The translations under genes were made by a program, and so were the position numbers. Below are positions 41,682 through 52,160 of a stretch of DNA of 64,000 nucleotides, one piece after another (the stretch's first letter is position 1; each line of letters begins with the position of its first letter). Where the stretch lies: the NCBI GenBank assembly GCA_043228905.1, contig JBHGNT010000018.1, positions 6,758,001 to 6,822,000 of the forward strand, given 5' to 3'. The notes beneath the pieces were generated by a model. The model made no database searches and had not been told where the DNA came from. It was given only the letters and a program-made list of their open reading frames with translations. Origin of the DNA: Azolla caroliniana. Its lineage: Eukaryota > Polypodiophyta.

Positions 41682-42287
41682 CTAGAGGGTGTCTTGTTCC
41701 ACACTCTCTCCCGTGGTCCCATCATATTGTACTTCGGCCTTCATATCGACTACATCGTTTTTCCTCAATCTACCATCCCTCATGGGCCATGTTGCTGTTG
41801 ACAAGATTCTCGTCTTCCTCTCATCATGTCTCCTGCATACCCTTTTGACTTTAGCCCAATCCTCGGTAAGACCATTCACACCGTCATTGTCTTCGAGTTT
41901 GATCCCGATGTCCATCCTTTCCTTTCGATTGATTGATCTTACGAACATTAGGACTTTATCCACCCCCATTGATCTTTGTTCCCGCTCCGAGAGTTGAGCA
42001 AAACGATACTCAAACTCTAAGAATGCCAATGTCGTAGTTCGGTGAGTCTTTGTCGATGCCACCCACTCATTGAACTCGTGTCGATCTCGTCCCTTCAATC
42101 TCTCATAGTCATATGCTTTTCGTAAAGCTTCTTCAAAGGACCCCCATGTTGGGTTTTGTTGCAGTATCTTGTAGATTCTCTCTTGTAACTCATCCGTGGC
42201 TACCCGATTGAAGGAAATCACTTGCAATCCTTCCGGTATCCCACATCGCATCGTCTCTGCCTTGTAGTCACGTAGATAGCGTGACAC
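41682..42287 (-). CDS. Gypsy E gag-like protein
   Basis: A 201-codon open frame. DELQERIYKILQQNPTWGSFEEAL and LAFLEFEYRFAQLSEREQ, then a segment homologous to gypsy B gag (LEDNDGVNGLTEDWAKVKRV), form a helical retrotransposon-gag core. No zinc knuckle is visible. A start at 42287 lies about 150 bases inside the LTR. It could assemble particles for E RNA with B-encoded enzymes; that is inference. Confidence 0.6.
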   Translation of the reverse strand: MSRYLRDYKAETMRCGIPEGLQVISFNRVATDELQERIYKILQQNPTWGSFEEALRKAYDYERLKGRDRHEFNEWVASTKTHRTTTLAFLEFEYRFAQLSEREQRSMGVDKVLMFVRSINRKERMDIGIKLEDNDGVNGLTEDWAKVKRVCRRHDERKTRILSTATWPMRDGRLRKNDVVDMKAEVQYDGTTGESVEQDTL

Positions 42288-42434
42288 ATCATTTCCGTTA
42301 AATTGCCCGTGTCGTTACACGTTGCTCTTATTGCATCCGCTCAATCATCATCATCATTATGCTCATCGCCTCTTGTTGATTCTCCATCTCCTTGCCACCC
42401 GCCTTCACGTCAGGTTCACCACTTTTGTCGTGCC

Positions 42435-43177
42435 TTTCGGCGCCGGATCGTTGTGTGAGTCGGGTGAGAACCGCTAGGGTTTTGGACTAGGAGGAGGAAG
42501 AATTTGATACAAGTTTATAGTTATGTATAGATTATTAGAAAGAGAGATAGAAACTTGTGAATCCCACAAGTATAGATTATTAGATTTATTAATATTTAGA
42601 ATCCTAATAACAATTTATCATAGATTGGAAGAGATAGATTATATAAAACTTCGTGAATCCCACGATTATATTAATTGGTGTTTTAGGAAATATATCCAAT
42701 TTCCCAAATATTTCACACACACCCCCTTACATTGTGCTCCCCATCCTTATGTAGTGATCAAGGATTCTTAGTAATCCATGCTTTTCCTCTAACTATAGAC
42801 TCCATGCTTTTCCTATAGATAGACTATATGCTTTATCTAAAGTGATCATGCTTTTTTCTAACTTGTGCGTTTTTTATCGACTATAGTGTTCATGCACGCT
42901 AGATGTGCATGCGTAGCTTTTTCTTTTAGAATGCGTTTTTCTTTTAACTAAAGTTTATCTTAGGTGAACTTACCTTTCTATGTGGGACATCTAAGTGTTT
43001 TTAACACTAATGAAATGCTAGTGTAATGGTAAGGTTTCACATTATTATCATGGAGGTGCAAGGTTTGAATCTTGCCCTATGCATGTATTATTTATTTTGA
43101 CATTTTCTTCTATTTCTTCATATTTACTAAAACGTTACTTTATAAGTTTTTCATGTAGTGTACAAAATACACTACGA
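42435..43177 (-). repeat. Gypsy E 5' LTR
   Basis: The minus strand starts TGTCGTAGTGTATTTTGTAC at 43177 and ends GGCACGACA at 42435, the same ends as gypsy B. It contains 'gggattcac' repeats at 42557 and 42655 (reverse) also seen in B. The sequence after it (AAAGTGGTGAACCTGACG) contains a TGG-starting PBS candidate. Confidence 0.8.
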
Positions 43178-45500
43178 CAACGTTTCATTGGCAGGTGAAA
43201 GGGGGCCCCTTTTTCTGAATATCCCGATTTGTACGACAGGGATGCCCACTAGCTCCATCCTTATTTCTATTATATGCCGAAGCACTCTCTTACTTTCTCA
43301 ACTCGCGACATCTCAACCTACGTGGTCTTCCCGTACCTCATTCTCACCAAAGCATCCTGGATATAGAATTTGCAGATGACACAACGGTCTACCTGCAAGG
43401 GGACTTGGAAAACCTCCAAAAGCTAGAAAGTGGGCTAGCTGTATTTTGCAAGAGATCCAATGCCATGATCAATTGGCACAAATCTTGCTTAATATGGCTC
43501 TCTCAAGAAACACATCTGGCCTGGCACCCACATCCCACTTTCAATTGGATCGATCAAGGAGCGAGCACCAAATATTTGGGTTTCCAAATTGGTGTCAACA
43601 TACCGCTGGAGACTATGATTGCACTCGTTATCCATTCCATTCGAAAAAAGTTGATACATTGGAGCTCGAAAAAACTGTTGCTAGTGGCAAATCAGGTACT
43701 ACTTGCTACAGTATGGTACAGTCTATCATGCTGGACAATCTCCAAGGAAAGTATACATCAGATTCAACGACTGGTCCGCAACTACATTTGGTCTGGTAGT
43801 GGTAAGGAAGACCAAGCAGCTCGCGCCAAGGTGGCATGGCCTATACTCACAACGCCTAAGTCGAGAGGGGGATTGGGTCTTATTGATCCTCTTTCACAAT
43901 CGAAAGCCTTACTTGCCAAATTTGTGGTGCGAGGACTCCAACTAGGAAATGACTATTGGAAAATGCTACTGAGGTTACATTTCACTTTCTTTAGGCCACG
44001 AAAAGGGGTCAATTGGGCTCCCCAAACGGGATGGATTCTAAACATGGATCTCAAACCTAGTTTCTCCCGCCAATTGGAGGATAGATTTAGTGCATCCATG
44101 TGGAAGGCATGGTGTGACATTCGTTGAGGGCTCAAGTGTGATCAACTGAGATCTGAACTTGCCTGGCTCAGTCAACGTATCCTATGGAACCCATGTATCA
44201 AGGATGAATCTAATCAACTACTGGGATCACGTAAGGGGTTGTCATGGGGATACATTGCAGAAGGTCTGGGAAAAAGTATAGAATGTTGGCGACGATTTAT
44301 GTCACTGCCACTACAAGATTAGGTGAACATACTCCATGGAATCAGGGGTGGATGGACTATGAGATTGGAAATCATTAATGCTCTACTGATTAGGGAATTT
44401 GCTACTCAAAGGATGACAATGGAGAAATGGATAGGCCAACAGGAAGAGGGATCTCTGATCCCGAGAGGTAGGGGACCACCAGACAGGCTTGAAGGCTTTG
44501 AATTGCGAGACACTGAGACACCAACATAGAATAACGCAATTCGAGTACTCTCGTATACTAGTCATAAATGGATTGTAGATCCTGATCTGATCAAAGTACA
44601 ACCCGATTGGCACATATATACTCATGAAAACACATGGCTACATAAGGTTAGTTGGGACCCTTTGCAATGGACATGGTGTGATCCCTACGCGGGGCAAGGA
44701 AGCAACCCATCCCTTTCTTCCAATTCACAACTAGATTGGGTCACCACATTCTAGCTGCTCAAACCGCCCGAGAGCCAGCTACTACGAAGGTTTAGCACAC
44801 ATTTCATGTTCCTCCCACAATAATCACCAAGTTTTGGCAGAAACTCTGGAAACAACAACACGCGAGGCAAATTACCACGTTCCAATGGCTATTAATACAT
44901 AAGTCCCTACCGGTGGGAGCATGGCAACGTGGGAACCTTAGCTCTCCTAATTGTGTAGAGTGCCCACATGCAGTAGAATCTATATGACACGCTCTATAGG
45001 ACTGCCCAACGTCCCATCGAATATGGCAGGGGGTTGGCCGCTTGTTGCAATTATGCCAGGTGCAAGGCTCAATCAAGTGGGGAAATATATGTTGGCTATC
45101 ATGGCAGAACGCAATTGGCAGGGGATGACTTTGGTGATAAAAGCACAAGAGGTCTTTTTCTCCTCCAGCGGCAATGTCCACTCCACTCCTCTTAATGACA
45201 ATTCTCAAGAGGTGTTGGAATTGGTCAGCCCAATAACTCTTTGGATTCTAGGGAAACAACGATGTAGGCGAGGCTTCTCCAACCAAACCGCACATCTAAC
45301 AAGGTTACTGCAAGAGCCAATATGGAGTGAAATTGTAGCCACTCTGAAGAGCCAATATGATGGCCTTAAGGGCGGCTCTAAGGGAGTTGAAAGACAACGA
45401 ATAGCCTTCATCCAACAATGGTCATCCTCTCCCTTTCTTGAGTCAGTGGGCATCCACATAAGATGGAACTATCACATCCCTTCAGGGATTTGTACATAAT
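43178..45500 (+). pseudogene. LINE 1 reverse transcriptase C-terminal part and zf-RVT region
   Basis: FVRQGCPLAPSLFLLYAEALS and FADDTTVYLQG (catalytic FADD box intact) are followed by the thumb and connection: INWHKSCLIW, KYLGFQIGV, RNYIWSG, RGGLGLIDP. Stops at 44125-44127 and 44320-44322 and later frameshifts break the frame. The RT zinc-binding domain is recognisable at about 44810-45030 (NCVECPHAVES..HALWDCPT). The tail runs to the poly(A). Confidence 0.88.
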
Positions 45501-45558
45501 TGTCTCATTTGTAAAATTTTATAACTAATGGAAGGAATGTTTTTGGGGAAAAAAAAAA

Positions 45559-45575
45559 ACATATAGTATCACAAG
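45559..45575 (+). repeat. LINE 1 target-site duplication, right copy
   Basis: ACATATAGTATCACAAG directly after the poly(A) run; pairs with 38326-38342. Confidence 0.85.
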
Positions 45576-45845
45576 ATACTTCCCATGTAATCCTACACAT
45601 CTTTTTGGTCTCCAAGCTTTACTCTTTTTAATACTTGAAAATTAATTTTCATCATAATTCGGATGTTCATTCCCAAAATTTTCTTTATAGAAATTTTCAA
45701 ATAACTTGATATGCTATTTACCCTAAATTAGAAGTAGAATCTTTAGCATGGTTATACAAATGACAAACTATATGAGGATTAAAACATCCTTTTGCTAAAA
45801 TACATAACTCGATGCTTAAAAGATTTAAGATTAATAAGTTAGAAT
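45576..45845. other. Short AT-rich spacer, nothing recognised
   Basis: No reading frame or repeat structure is visible between the LINE 1 TSD and the chromovirus fragment. Confidence 0.6.
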
Positions 45846-46427
45846 GACATAAAGTTGTTGGTCTTTTGCATGCCTTGGATATTCCCAACAACAAATGGGA
45901 AAGTATCTCGATGGATTTTATTATTAGTTTACCTCTTACATAGAGAGGTCATGTTGTAATTTGGGTTGTTGTTGACAAATTAACATAATTGGCTAGATTT
46001 ATTCCAACCAAAACCATGGTAACCGCTCAACAATTGGCTTATCAATTTGTTGATGAGTTATTTTGTTTTTATGGTTTATCAATGGATATTCCTAGTGATC
46101 GAGATTTCAAGTTTACTAGTAACTTTTGGACTTAGGTATATAAGAAGCTAGAAACTAATTTGAGCATGAGTTCTAGAGATCATCCTCGATTTAATGGACA
46201 AACTGAATGAGTTAATCAAATTATTGAGGATATGCTTCAAACTTATCCCAAACTTATGTAGCAAAAACCCCATCTAAGCGAGAGCATTACCTTCATATCT
46301 TATAATTTTCCTATAATAGCTCCAAACATACATCCAGTGGATATTGTCCTTTTATGTTGATGTATGGTTTTCAGCCACGTGCCCTAGTAAATGTCACAAT
46401 TCATCGTGATACATTAGACGCCGGTGG
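45846..46427 (+). pseudogene. Chromovirus integrase fragment (F family)
   Basis: Translation gives LDIPNNKWESISMDFI, VVVDKLT, QLAYQFVDELF, SMDIPSDRDFKF and SSRDHPRFNGQTE, closely matching the integrase core of chromovirus F at 52530-53030. TAG/TGA stops interrupt it. Both ends are abrupt; no LTR is attached. Confidence 0.8.
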
Positions 46428-46820
46428 TACGGGCTAGGCTTTCATCACTACTTGGGGAAGCTTGTGACCCGATAGTCAGTCGGTTATCTGGAAGATGATT
46501 AATCTATTTCAATTGCCCCACTTGTTCTCCCCCCTCAAGTGCGACACCTCGAGATGTTGTAACCCAAGCATCTTCGAAAAGTGCTGCAACTTGTCCAATC
46601 TAAGCACCTTGGTGAAAATGTCAGCAACTTGCCGATCAGTTCGAACATACCAGAGTTCGACTTCACCGCTCTAGACTCGTTCGCCCACAAAGTGATAATG
46701 CACTTCTATATGCTTCGTGTGAGCATGGAATATGGGGTTCTTGGCTAGCTACATGCTACTGATGTTGTCACAGTAGATTGGAATCAAAGTGGGAACTTCG
46801 ACTTGCAGATCTTGCAACAA

Positions 46821-47440
46821 TCACTTGAGCCATATAGCCTCACATATAGCGACGGTGGCGCCTTGGTACTCAGCTTTGGTGCTCGATAGGGCCGTGACTG
46901 TCGTCTGCTTCTTACTGCTCCACACTATATCGCATGCACCCAAGGGAGAACATAATGCCTGATGTTGATCGGCGATATGTGGTGTCTCTGGCCCAATCGA
47001 CATTTGTGTAGCCAACCAATTATTTAGCTCTGTTGTGCTGATATAGCAGTCCACGATCCTTCGTGCCGCTCACATATCTCAATATCCGATGCGTGCATTG
47101 AAGGTGCTCGAGTGTCGGGCTCTACATGAATTAACTCACCATGCTGGCCGGATAACTAAGATCGGGTCGAGTGATGGTTAAGTATATTAGGCTTCCGACG
47201 ATTTTTTGGAACCGTTTTGCATCGTAGGCTGCTCCTGAGTTGTGGTAAAGCTTCAGGTTTTGATCAAGAGGGGTGGAGACGGATCAACAATCCGTCATGC
47301 CAAATTTATACAACATATTCAAGACATAACGTTGTTTAGTTAGCAATATGTCGTCGGGGGGTGGGTGGGTGGGTGGGTGGATCACTTGGATCCCGAAGAA
47401 GTAATGAAGGTCCCCTAAATCCTTCATTTCAAATGCACTC
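46821..47440 (-). pseudogene. Copia 2 RNase H region
   Basis: The minus frames carry KRFQKIVGSLIYL, TLEHLQC.HRILRYV, DWA.D...RRSTSGI and STKAEYQGATVAICEAIWL (conserved STxEAEY..A...EA.WL). Several frameshifts and stops are present. It includes the G-rich tract at 47356-47380. Confidence 0.8.
47356..47380 (+). other. G-quadruplex-capable (GGGT)n tract
   Basis: GGGGGGTGGGTGGGTGGGTGGGTGG-type sequence: five or more G3 runs with one-base loops on the plus strand, in the Pro/His-coding (HPPTHPPP) part of copia 2 RT. Confidence 0.85.
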
Positions 47441-48197
47441 AGCAACTGGGACTTTACTCAGCTGATTTCAACATTATTGGGGTTGGTGATGATCAGGTCA
47501 TCCACGTACAACAATATGCAAACCAGACCTTTTGAACCTTTTCGGATGAACAAGGAAGAGTCAGACTTTGAGTCCGCAAACACCATATTTCGCAGATGTT
47601 GCGCGATTTTCAAGTTCCAAGCATGTGGGGCTTGCTTGAGGCCTAAACTGACTTCCTCAGCCGGTAAACTGCTAACTTGTTCAGCTCCGATTGAAATATG
47701 GGGGGTTGGACCATAAATACTTGTTCTTCCAGATACCCTTGAAGAAACACATTCTTAATGTCCATCTGATGGAGATGCCACCCCCTTGCCGCTGCTACCG
47801 CCAACACCACATGGACTGTCATCATCTTTGCCACCGGTGCGAAGCTCTCGTTGTAATCGATGTCGTGGGTTTGTGCGTATCCCTTAGCCACCAATCAGGC
47901 CTTATATCGGTTGACTGTGCCGTCAACATTGTACTTTACTTTGTACACCCATTTGCATCCGATTGGCTTGTAGTGTTGGGGAGGGTCAACCAAATCCCAA
48001 GTCTTGTTGGCAGCTAGTGCTGCATTTCTTCCTCCATGGCTGATCGCCATTTGGCATCTTGTGATGCCTCCACATAGCTCTCGGCTCACAAACTTTTGCC
48101 ACTTTTGACATGCACGCATAATGATGTGCCATGTATTTGTTGTATCTTTATCAGATAACTGGATTCTTGTGGCGAGTCGACTGGTGTAACTTCTCAT
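47441..48197 (-). pseudogene. Copia 2 reverse transcriptase
   Basis: IGCKWVYKVKYNVDGTVNRYKA, LVAKGYAQTHDIDYNESFAPVAK, HLHQMDIKNVFLQG and the catalytic LLYVDDLIIT are all visible, so the RT active-site pair is intact. Stop and frame changes occur at 47895 and around 47640. The upstream linker to integrase is where F inserted. Confidence 0.88.
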
Positions 48198-48302
48198 TAG
48201 CCGATTTTAGGGCCCTCTTGGTCGCATCTAACCTCAACTCTTGAGGCTCCTTATCTCTCTTGTTGGCGTCAGATTCTCATTGATCCGATGCACCTTTATC
48301 TG

Positions 48303-48762
48303 TGTTATGGGCATGACCATATAATATCCTGTGGTGAGAATTTACCGTAGTATTCTTCTATACACGTGGATAAAGTATGAGGGTTAAACGAGAGTGTAAA
48401 GAAGGGAAGGATTACTTTTAATCCTCAGGATTGAGACAACCCATTAGGCCAAGTATGAACTTGCTTGGGGGTCTTAGGTCTGGCTATAAATATGAGGCCT
48501 AGCTACCGTCATTTGACAAATGATTGACAACATCGAGACTCTTACATTGTGGTGGGTCAACTCTTGTAGTGAGCGCGCCAGCACCAGGTATGACTCGACA
48601 CAACGATGGTGGTATGGGACATCGATTGAGACTCGAGTCTATGTCGATCCCTTCACTCGGGGGTGGTCAAGTGGATCGACACCCTTCTTTCTCTCTCTCT
48701 CCTTTCTTATTTTCTATCTATTATCCTTATCATATGCTTACATTAGTAGATAAGCTCTAACA
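48303..48762 (+). repeat. Chromovirus F 5' LTR
   Basis: TGTTATGGGCATGACC...AGCTCTAACA. The TATA region is CTATAAATATGAGG (48484-48497). Confidence 0.92.
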
Positions 48763-48764
48763 AT

Positions 48765-48776
48765 TGGTATCCGACC
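48765..48776 (+). promoter_or_regulatory. Primer-binding site of chromovirus F (degenerate)
   Basis: TGGTATCCGACC two bases after the LTR; the first seven bases match the tRNA-Met PBS TGGTATCAGAGC and the rest has changed. Confidence 0.65.
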
Positions 48777-48777
48777 C

Positions 48778-50546
48778 ATGTTTCTAATGTTTCTTTTGTT
48801 GATTGTTTTTTGTCTTGTTGGATGGCGATTTATCGATGTACGATCGACCTTGAATCAGATAGCTATCAACAAAGGAACTACAAATTATCATTCAATGGCT
48901 CATAATAACGACCCAATGTCATCCGCTCAAGCGGAAGGAATTCAAGGAAATCCTCATGGGTCAATCCCCATTGAGTCGTATTTGATACAAATACAAAATT
49001 TCCTTAATTCAACCACGCATCAGATGTCCGAACTTCGGCAATCTCATAGTGCTCTCGAGACACGTTGTCGTGGAGAAAACCGTCCCTTGGCAGAATCGGA
49101 GAATAATGCATGCGAATCGGCCCTTACACGTGGGCACAAGTTTTGTTGTAATGTACATATTTAGGTACAAGTCGGCTGATCTGAATATCCTAGGTCGCAC
49201 GGATTTGATAGGTAGGAAATCGAGGCATATCTCTGTTCGAAAGGATAGAGAATAAAGATGATGTAACAAGTTGTAATGGCCTCCCTCCTTGGGCTATAAA
49301 AGAGAGGGAGAGGAATCGTAAAAGGGATCGCTTTTGTCGAGGACGAAGTGCTGTCGGACTAGGACTGAGCTCTTCTCTTCCGTCTTTCTTTGTGTTTGCG
49401 CTGTGCAACTTTTCGGGAGGTTGACTTTGCTCCGCGGAACGCCTGAGTGCTTCTGGGAGAGTCTCCATCTTGCGTATGTGTGTGCGTGTAGGCGTCAGAG
49501 CTTGTCGCTCATTGGCCCGCCCGTTGTAACCCCTTTCATCTGATATATATATATATATACACACACATACACACATACACACATTCGTCTTGTTTCAATC
49601 GGTTGTGGTTTTTGTGTATTTGTGTGTGTGCGAAGCACGACCGTTGTCTTTCTTACTCCCCTCCTGCTCTCTTGTTCCTCGGTCCAAGACCCCCGTGGTC
49701 CCACCTCGTTCTACACGCACGCGCATAATAACGCGACAACGTGTCATTAGTTTACAACATCATACTAATAGACCCGATGAGCGTAAGGGTGAACCATCAT
49801 TTGTCGTAAAGCCATTTACGGGAAAAAAGAAGGAAAGAACCAATGAAGTAATCTGCACATGGTTGGGCCGATGAGAGTCTCATTTTGAGCTCTATCCCAA
49901 GCCAAATAGGACAAAGATTGCATATGTCGGCCGAGAACTAGGGGGTAAGGCCATCGCCTAGTGGCGTGGGCACCACATTTTGGGGAAATTGCTTGATACC
50001 TGGATAGAATTTGTCATAGTTTTCAAGGGCCAATTTCTGCAACCTCCATCTCGAACCAAGGCAACACAAGCTTTAATGAACCTCTATAGCAGGAAGTTTT
50101 CCTTGCTAGAAGACTATGTTCACCATGCTAGAACTCAAATCCAAAAATCGGGTCTAGAAGGGGACAATTGGTGGATAACTTGTTTTGTCAATGGTATCCC
50201 TAATTCGGACTATCACAGGATACTGCATGATAAAGATCCCAAATCCTTCGAAGAGGCCGTCGAAATAGTTCTTCGCTATCAATGCACTTCGAAAAGGACC
50301 ATAACAAACCCAACGAAGCACCCGGGACTAAGCAATCGCAATTCTCTGGGAAACGCAAGACACCTAACGAATTCATGGATCGCGATTATAAGCGACAAAA
50401 TCCTTTTTGCCTATTCTGCAAAAAGAAGGGTCATACAAAAGAGCAATGTCGAAAGCTGCAACGGAAAAAGCAAGACAACAAAACAAAAGCTGCAGACCAT
50501 AAAGGTCAGATTCTTGATGTCTTTGAGGTCTATACACATCATTTAA
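48778..50546 (+). pseudogene. Chromovirus F gag, interrupted by a solo LTR
   Basis: The N-terminal frame (48778-49065) is followed by the inserted LTR. The frame resumes at 49743 and, after frame changes, carries the gag core (TWIEFVIVFKGQF, SRTKATQALMNLY, FVNGIPNSDYHRIL). A shift near 50280 leads into the zinc knuckle CLFCKKKGHTKEQC of the next frame. Confidence 0.8.
49066..49738 (+). repeat. Solo LTR inserted in chromovirus F gag, 4-bp TSD ACGT
   Basis: Starts TGTCGTGGAGAAAACC and ends AACGCGACA. It is flanked by ACGT (49062-49065 and 49739-49742). Removing it and one ACGT copy leaves the gag frame continuous. It has TATA (CTATAAAAGAG, 49290-49300), a TA/CA microsatellite (49542-49580) and no internal coding. 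It belongs to an LTR family I see nowhere else in the window. Confidence 0.85.
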
Positions 50547-50974
50547 GTAATTGTAAATGTTCTTTCCCTCACTATGTAATGGGACCCAATGATTTACTAT
50601 GTGTAAACGAGTATATCAATGGATCTCCTATACAATTTTTATTTGATTCGGGAAGCTCACACAATTTTGTGAATGATCATTTGGTTCAGATATGGGGAAT
50701 CCAACCCACCGTAAGTGATCACACCTACAGGGTGCACTTGGCTGATGGAAGAGTACAATACATCAACGGGATGATTCATTCATTAGGAATTTCTATTGAT
50801 ACTTATATAGAGGAAGTAGACTTCCATGTAATGAATCTTTGTACCACTGATGTAATATTGGGTTATCCCTGGTTTTTTAATAAAAACTCCTCTTTGTCTA
50901 TTGATTGGGTTCGCCATTCCATTTTCTTTGTACTAAACGATTGTACTCATTTTATTCAATGCGTAAATAAATAA
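50282..50974 (+). pseudogene. Chromovirus F nucleocapsid and protease
   Basis: An uninterrupted 230-codon frame: intact CCHC knuckle CLFCKKKGHTKEQC near residue 43, protease LFDSGSSHNFVN near residue 120 and VILGYPWF, the second protease signature. It ends with TAA before the RT region. Confidence 0.85.
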
Positions 50975-51129
50975 TATGTTTCGATTGTTTCCTCTCCATC
51001 AATATCCGAGTTGTCTTGTTCTTCTTTATTTTATTGTGTACGTGATATGAACATTCACGTTTATAATATCGATAATGTCTCGGGTCAATTATCATATTTT
51101 GAATAACAACAACTTGATGAAAATTTAAA

Positions 51130-51610
51130 TGATTTTCTCGATGTCTTTCCGAGTGAACTATCACAAGGGTTACCTCCTCAATGTAATATAGGCCATCGTA
51201 TAGATATTGTACCTGGTGCTGCACCAATAAGTATACCTCCTTATCGCTTAAGTCGATCCAAAGGGGATGAGGTATCTAAGCAACTCAAGGACTATTTACA
51301 AATGGGTTATATACGCTATAGTAAATCTCCATGGGGTGCACCTGTTCTCTTGGTAAAAAAGAAAGAGGGCACTTGGTATTAATTACCGACGCATGAATAA
51401 AGTGATGATCAAGAATTCATATCCATTGCCCCGGGCTGACGATCTAATTGACTGTCTCCAGGGAGCTCGGTATTTTACGAAACTTGATCTTCGTACGGGC
51501 TACCATGAAATTGATCCTTCTCGCATTGAGAAAGTCAAACTTTGGCCCACTCTTCGGAATATTCGAGAAGTTCGATCATTCCTTGGTTTTGTCTGGTTTT
51601 TGCAATAATC
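51130..51610 (+). pseudogene. Chromovirus F reverse transcriptase with core deletion
   Basis: HRIDIVPGAAPISIPPYRLS and [16 protein letters not shown] are intact. A frameshift follows, then [11 protein letters not shown] passes directly into [26 protein letters not shown], which normally lies more than 100 residues later. The catalytic YxDD segment is therefore absent. Confidence 0.85.
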
Positions 51611-51629
51611 TCTTCGTAATTACTGCCAA

Positions 51630-52160
51630 TTGACGACACCGTTTATTGATCTTCTCAAAGGTCAAACACGTAAGTCTACAAAACCTATTGTGTGGAATGC
51701 TACCCTAGACCTCGCCTTTAAGGAACTCAAGGACTTGGTGTGCAAGGCTCCTTCGCTTCTTTTACGAGATGCTTCAAAACCTTTTCAGGTTGAAACCGAT
51801 GCAAGCGATTATGCTATAGGTGTTGTCCTATATCAAGATGGTAAACCAATAACATTTGAGAGTAAGAAACTTGATTCTGCTCAGTGTTGGTATATCGTGC
51901 AAGAAAAGGAATTATTTGCAGTTATTCATGCGCTCAAGACATGGCGCCATTATCTTTATGGAAATCGTTTTGTGGTAATTATGGACCACGAGTCCTTGAA
52001 ATAATTTTGTGACCAACAAGACCTTAAAGGTCGTAAGGCACGATGGCCAGATCTCATCCATGACTTTGATTTTTCCATACGATATTGTAAAGGTTCCATG
52101 AACACTGTCACTGATGCACTGAGTCACATCCGTGAAGTTAACATGCGTAGCTTCACTGAA
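51630..52160 (+). pseudogene. Chromovirus F RNase H
   Basis: PFQVETDASDYAIGVVLYQDGKPI (catalytic Asp), YIVQEKELFAVIHALKTWRHYLYG, then a stop at 52001-52003 before the expected FCDQQDL..RQARW and KGS.N.V.DALS segments. Confidence 0.88.

Larger units (their letters stand above)
39943..43177 (-). mobile_element. Gypsy E: pol-less LTR element of the gypsy B family, inserted in LINE 1
   Basis: Minus orientation: 5' LTR 43177-42435, gag 42287-41682, unknown ORF 41510-40374, polypurine tract, 3' LTR 40376-39943 (truncated by a deletion that also removed LINE sequence). There is no protease, RT or integrase. The pre-LTR terminus (about 40377-40415) and LTR ends match gypsy B, so it is a non-autonomous relative of B. 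Confidence 0.85.
38343..45558 (+). mobile_element. LINE 1: 5'-truncated L1-like non-LTR retrotransposon, split by gypsy E
   Basis: Contains part of an APE-type endonuclease, RT, connection region and RT zinc-binding C-terminus, ending in a poly(A) run (45549-45559) and flanked by 17-bp direct repeats. The endonuclease N-terminus is missing, so the copy was 5' truncated on arrival. Gypsy E (39943-43177) then split the RT and removed part of it. Multiple stops are present. Confidence 0.9.
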
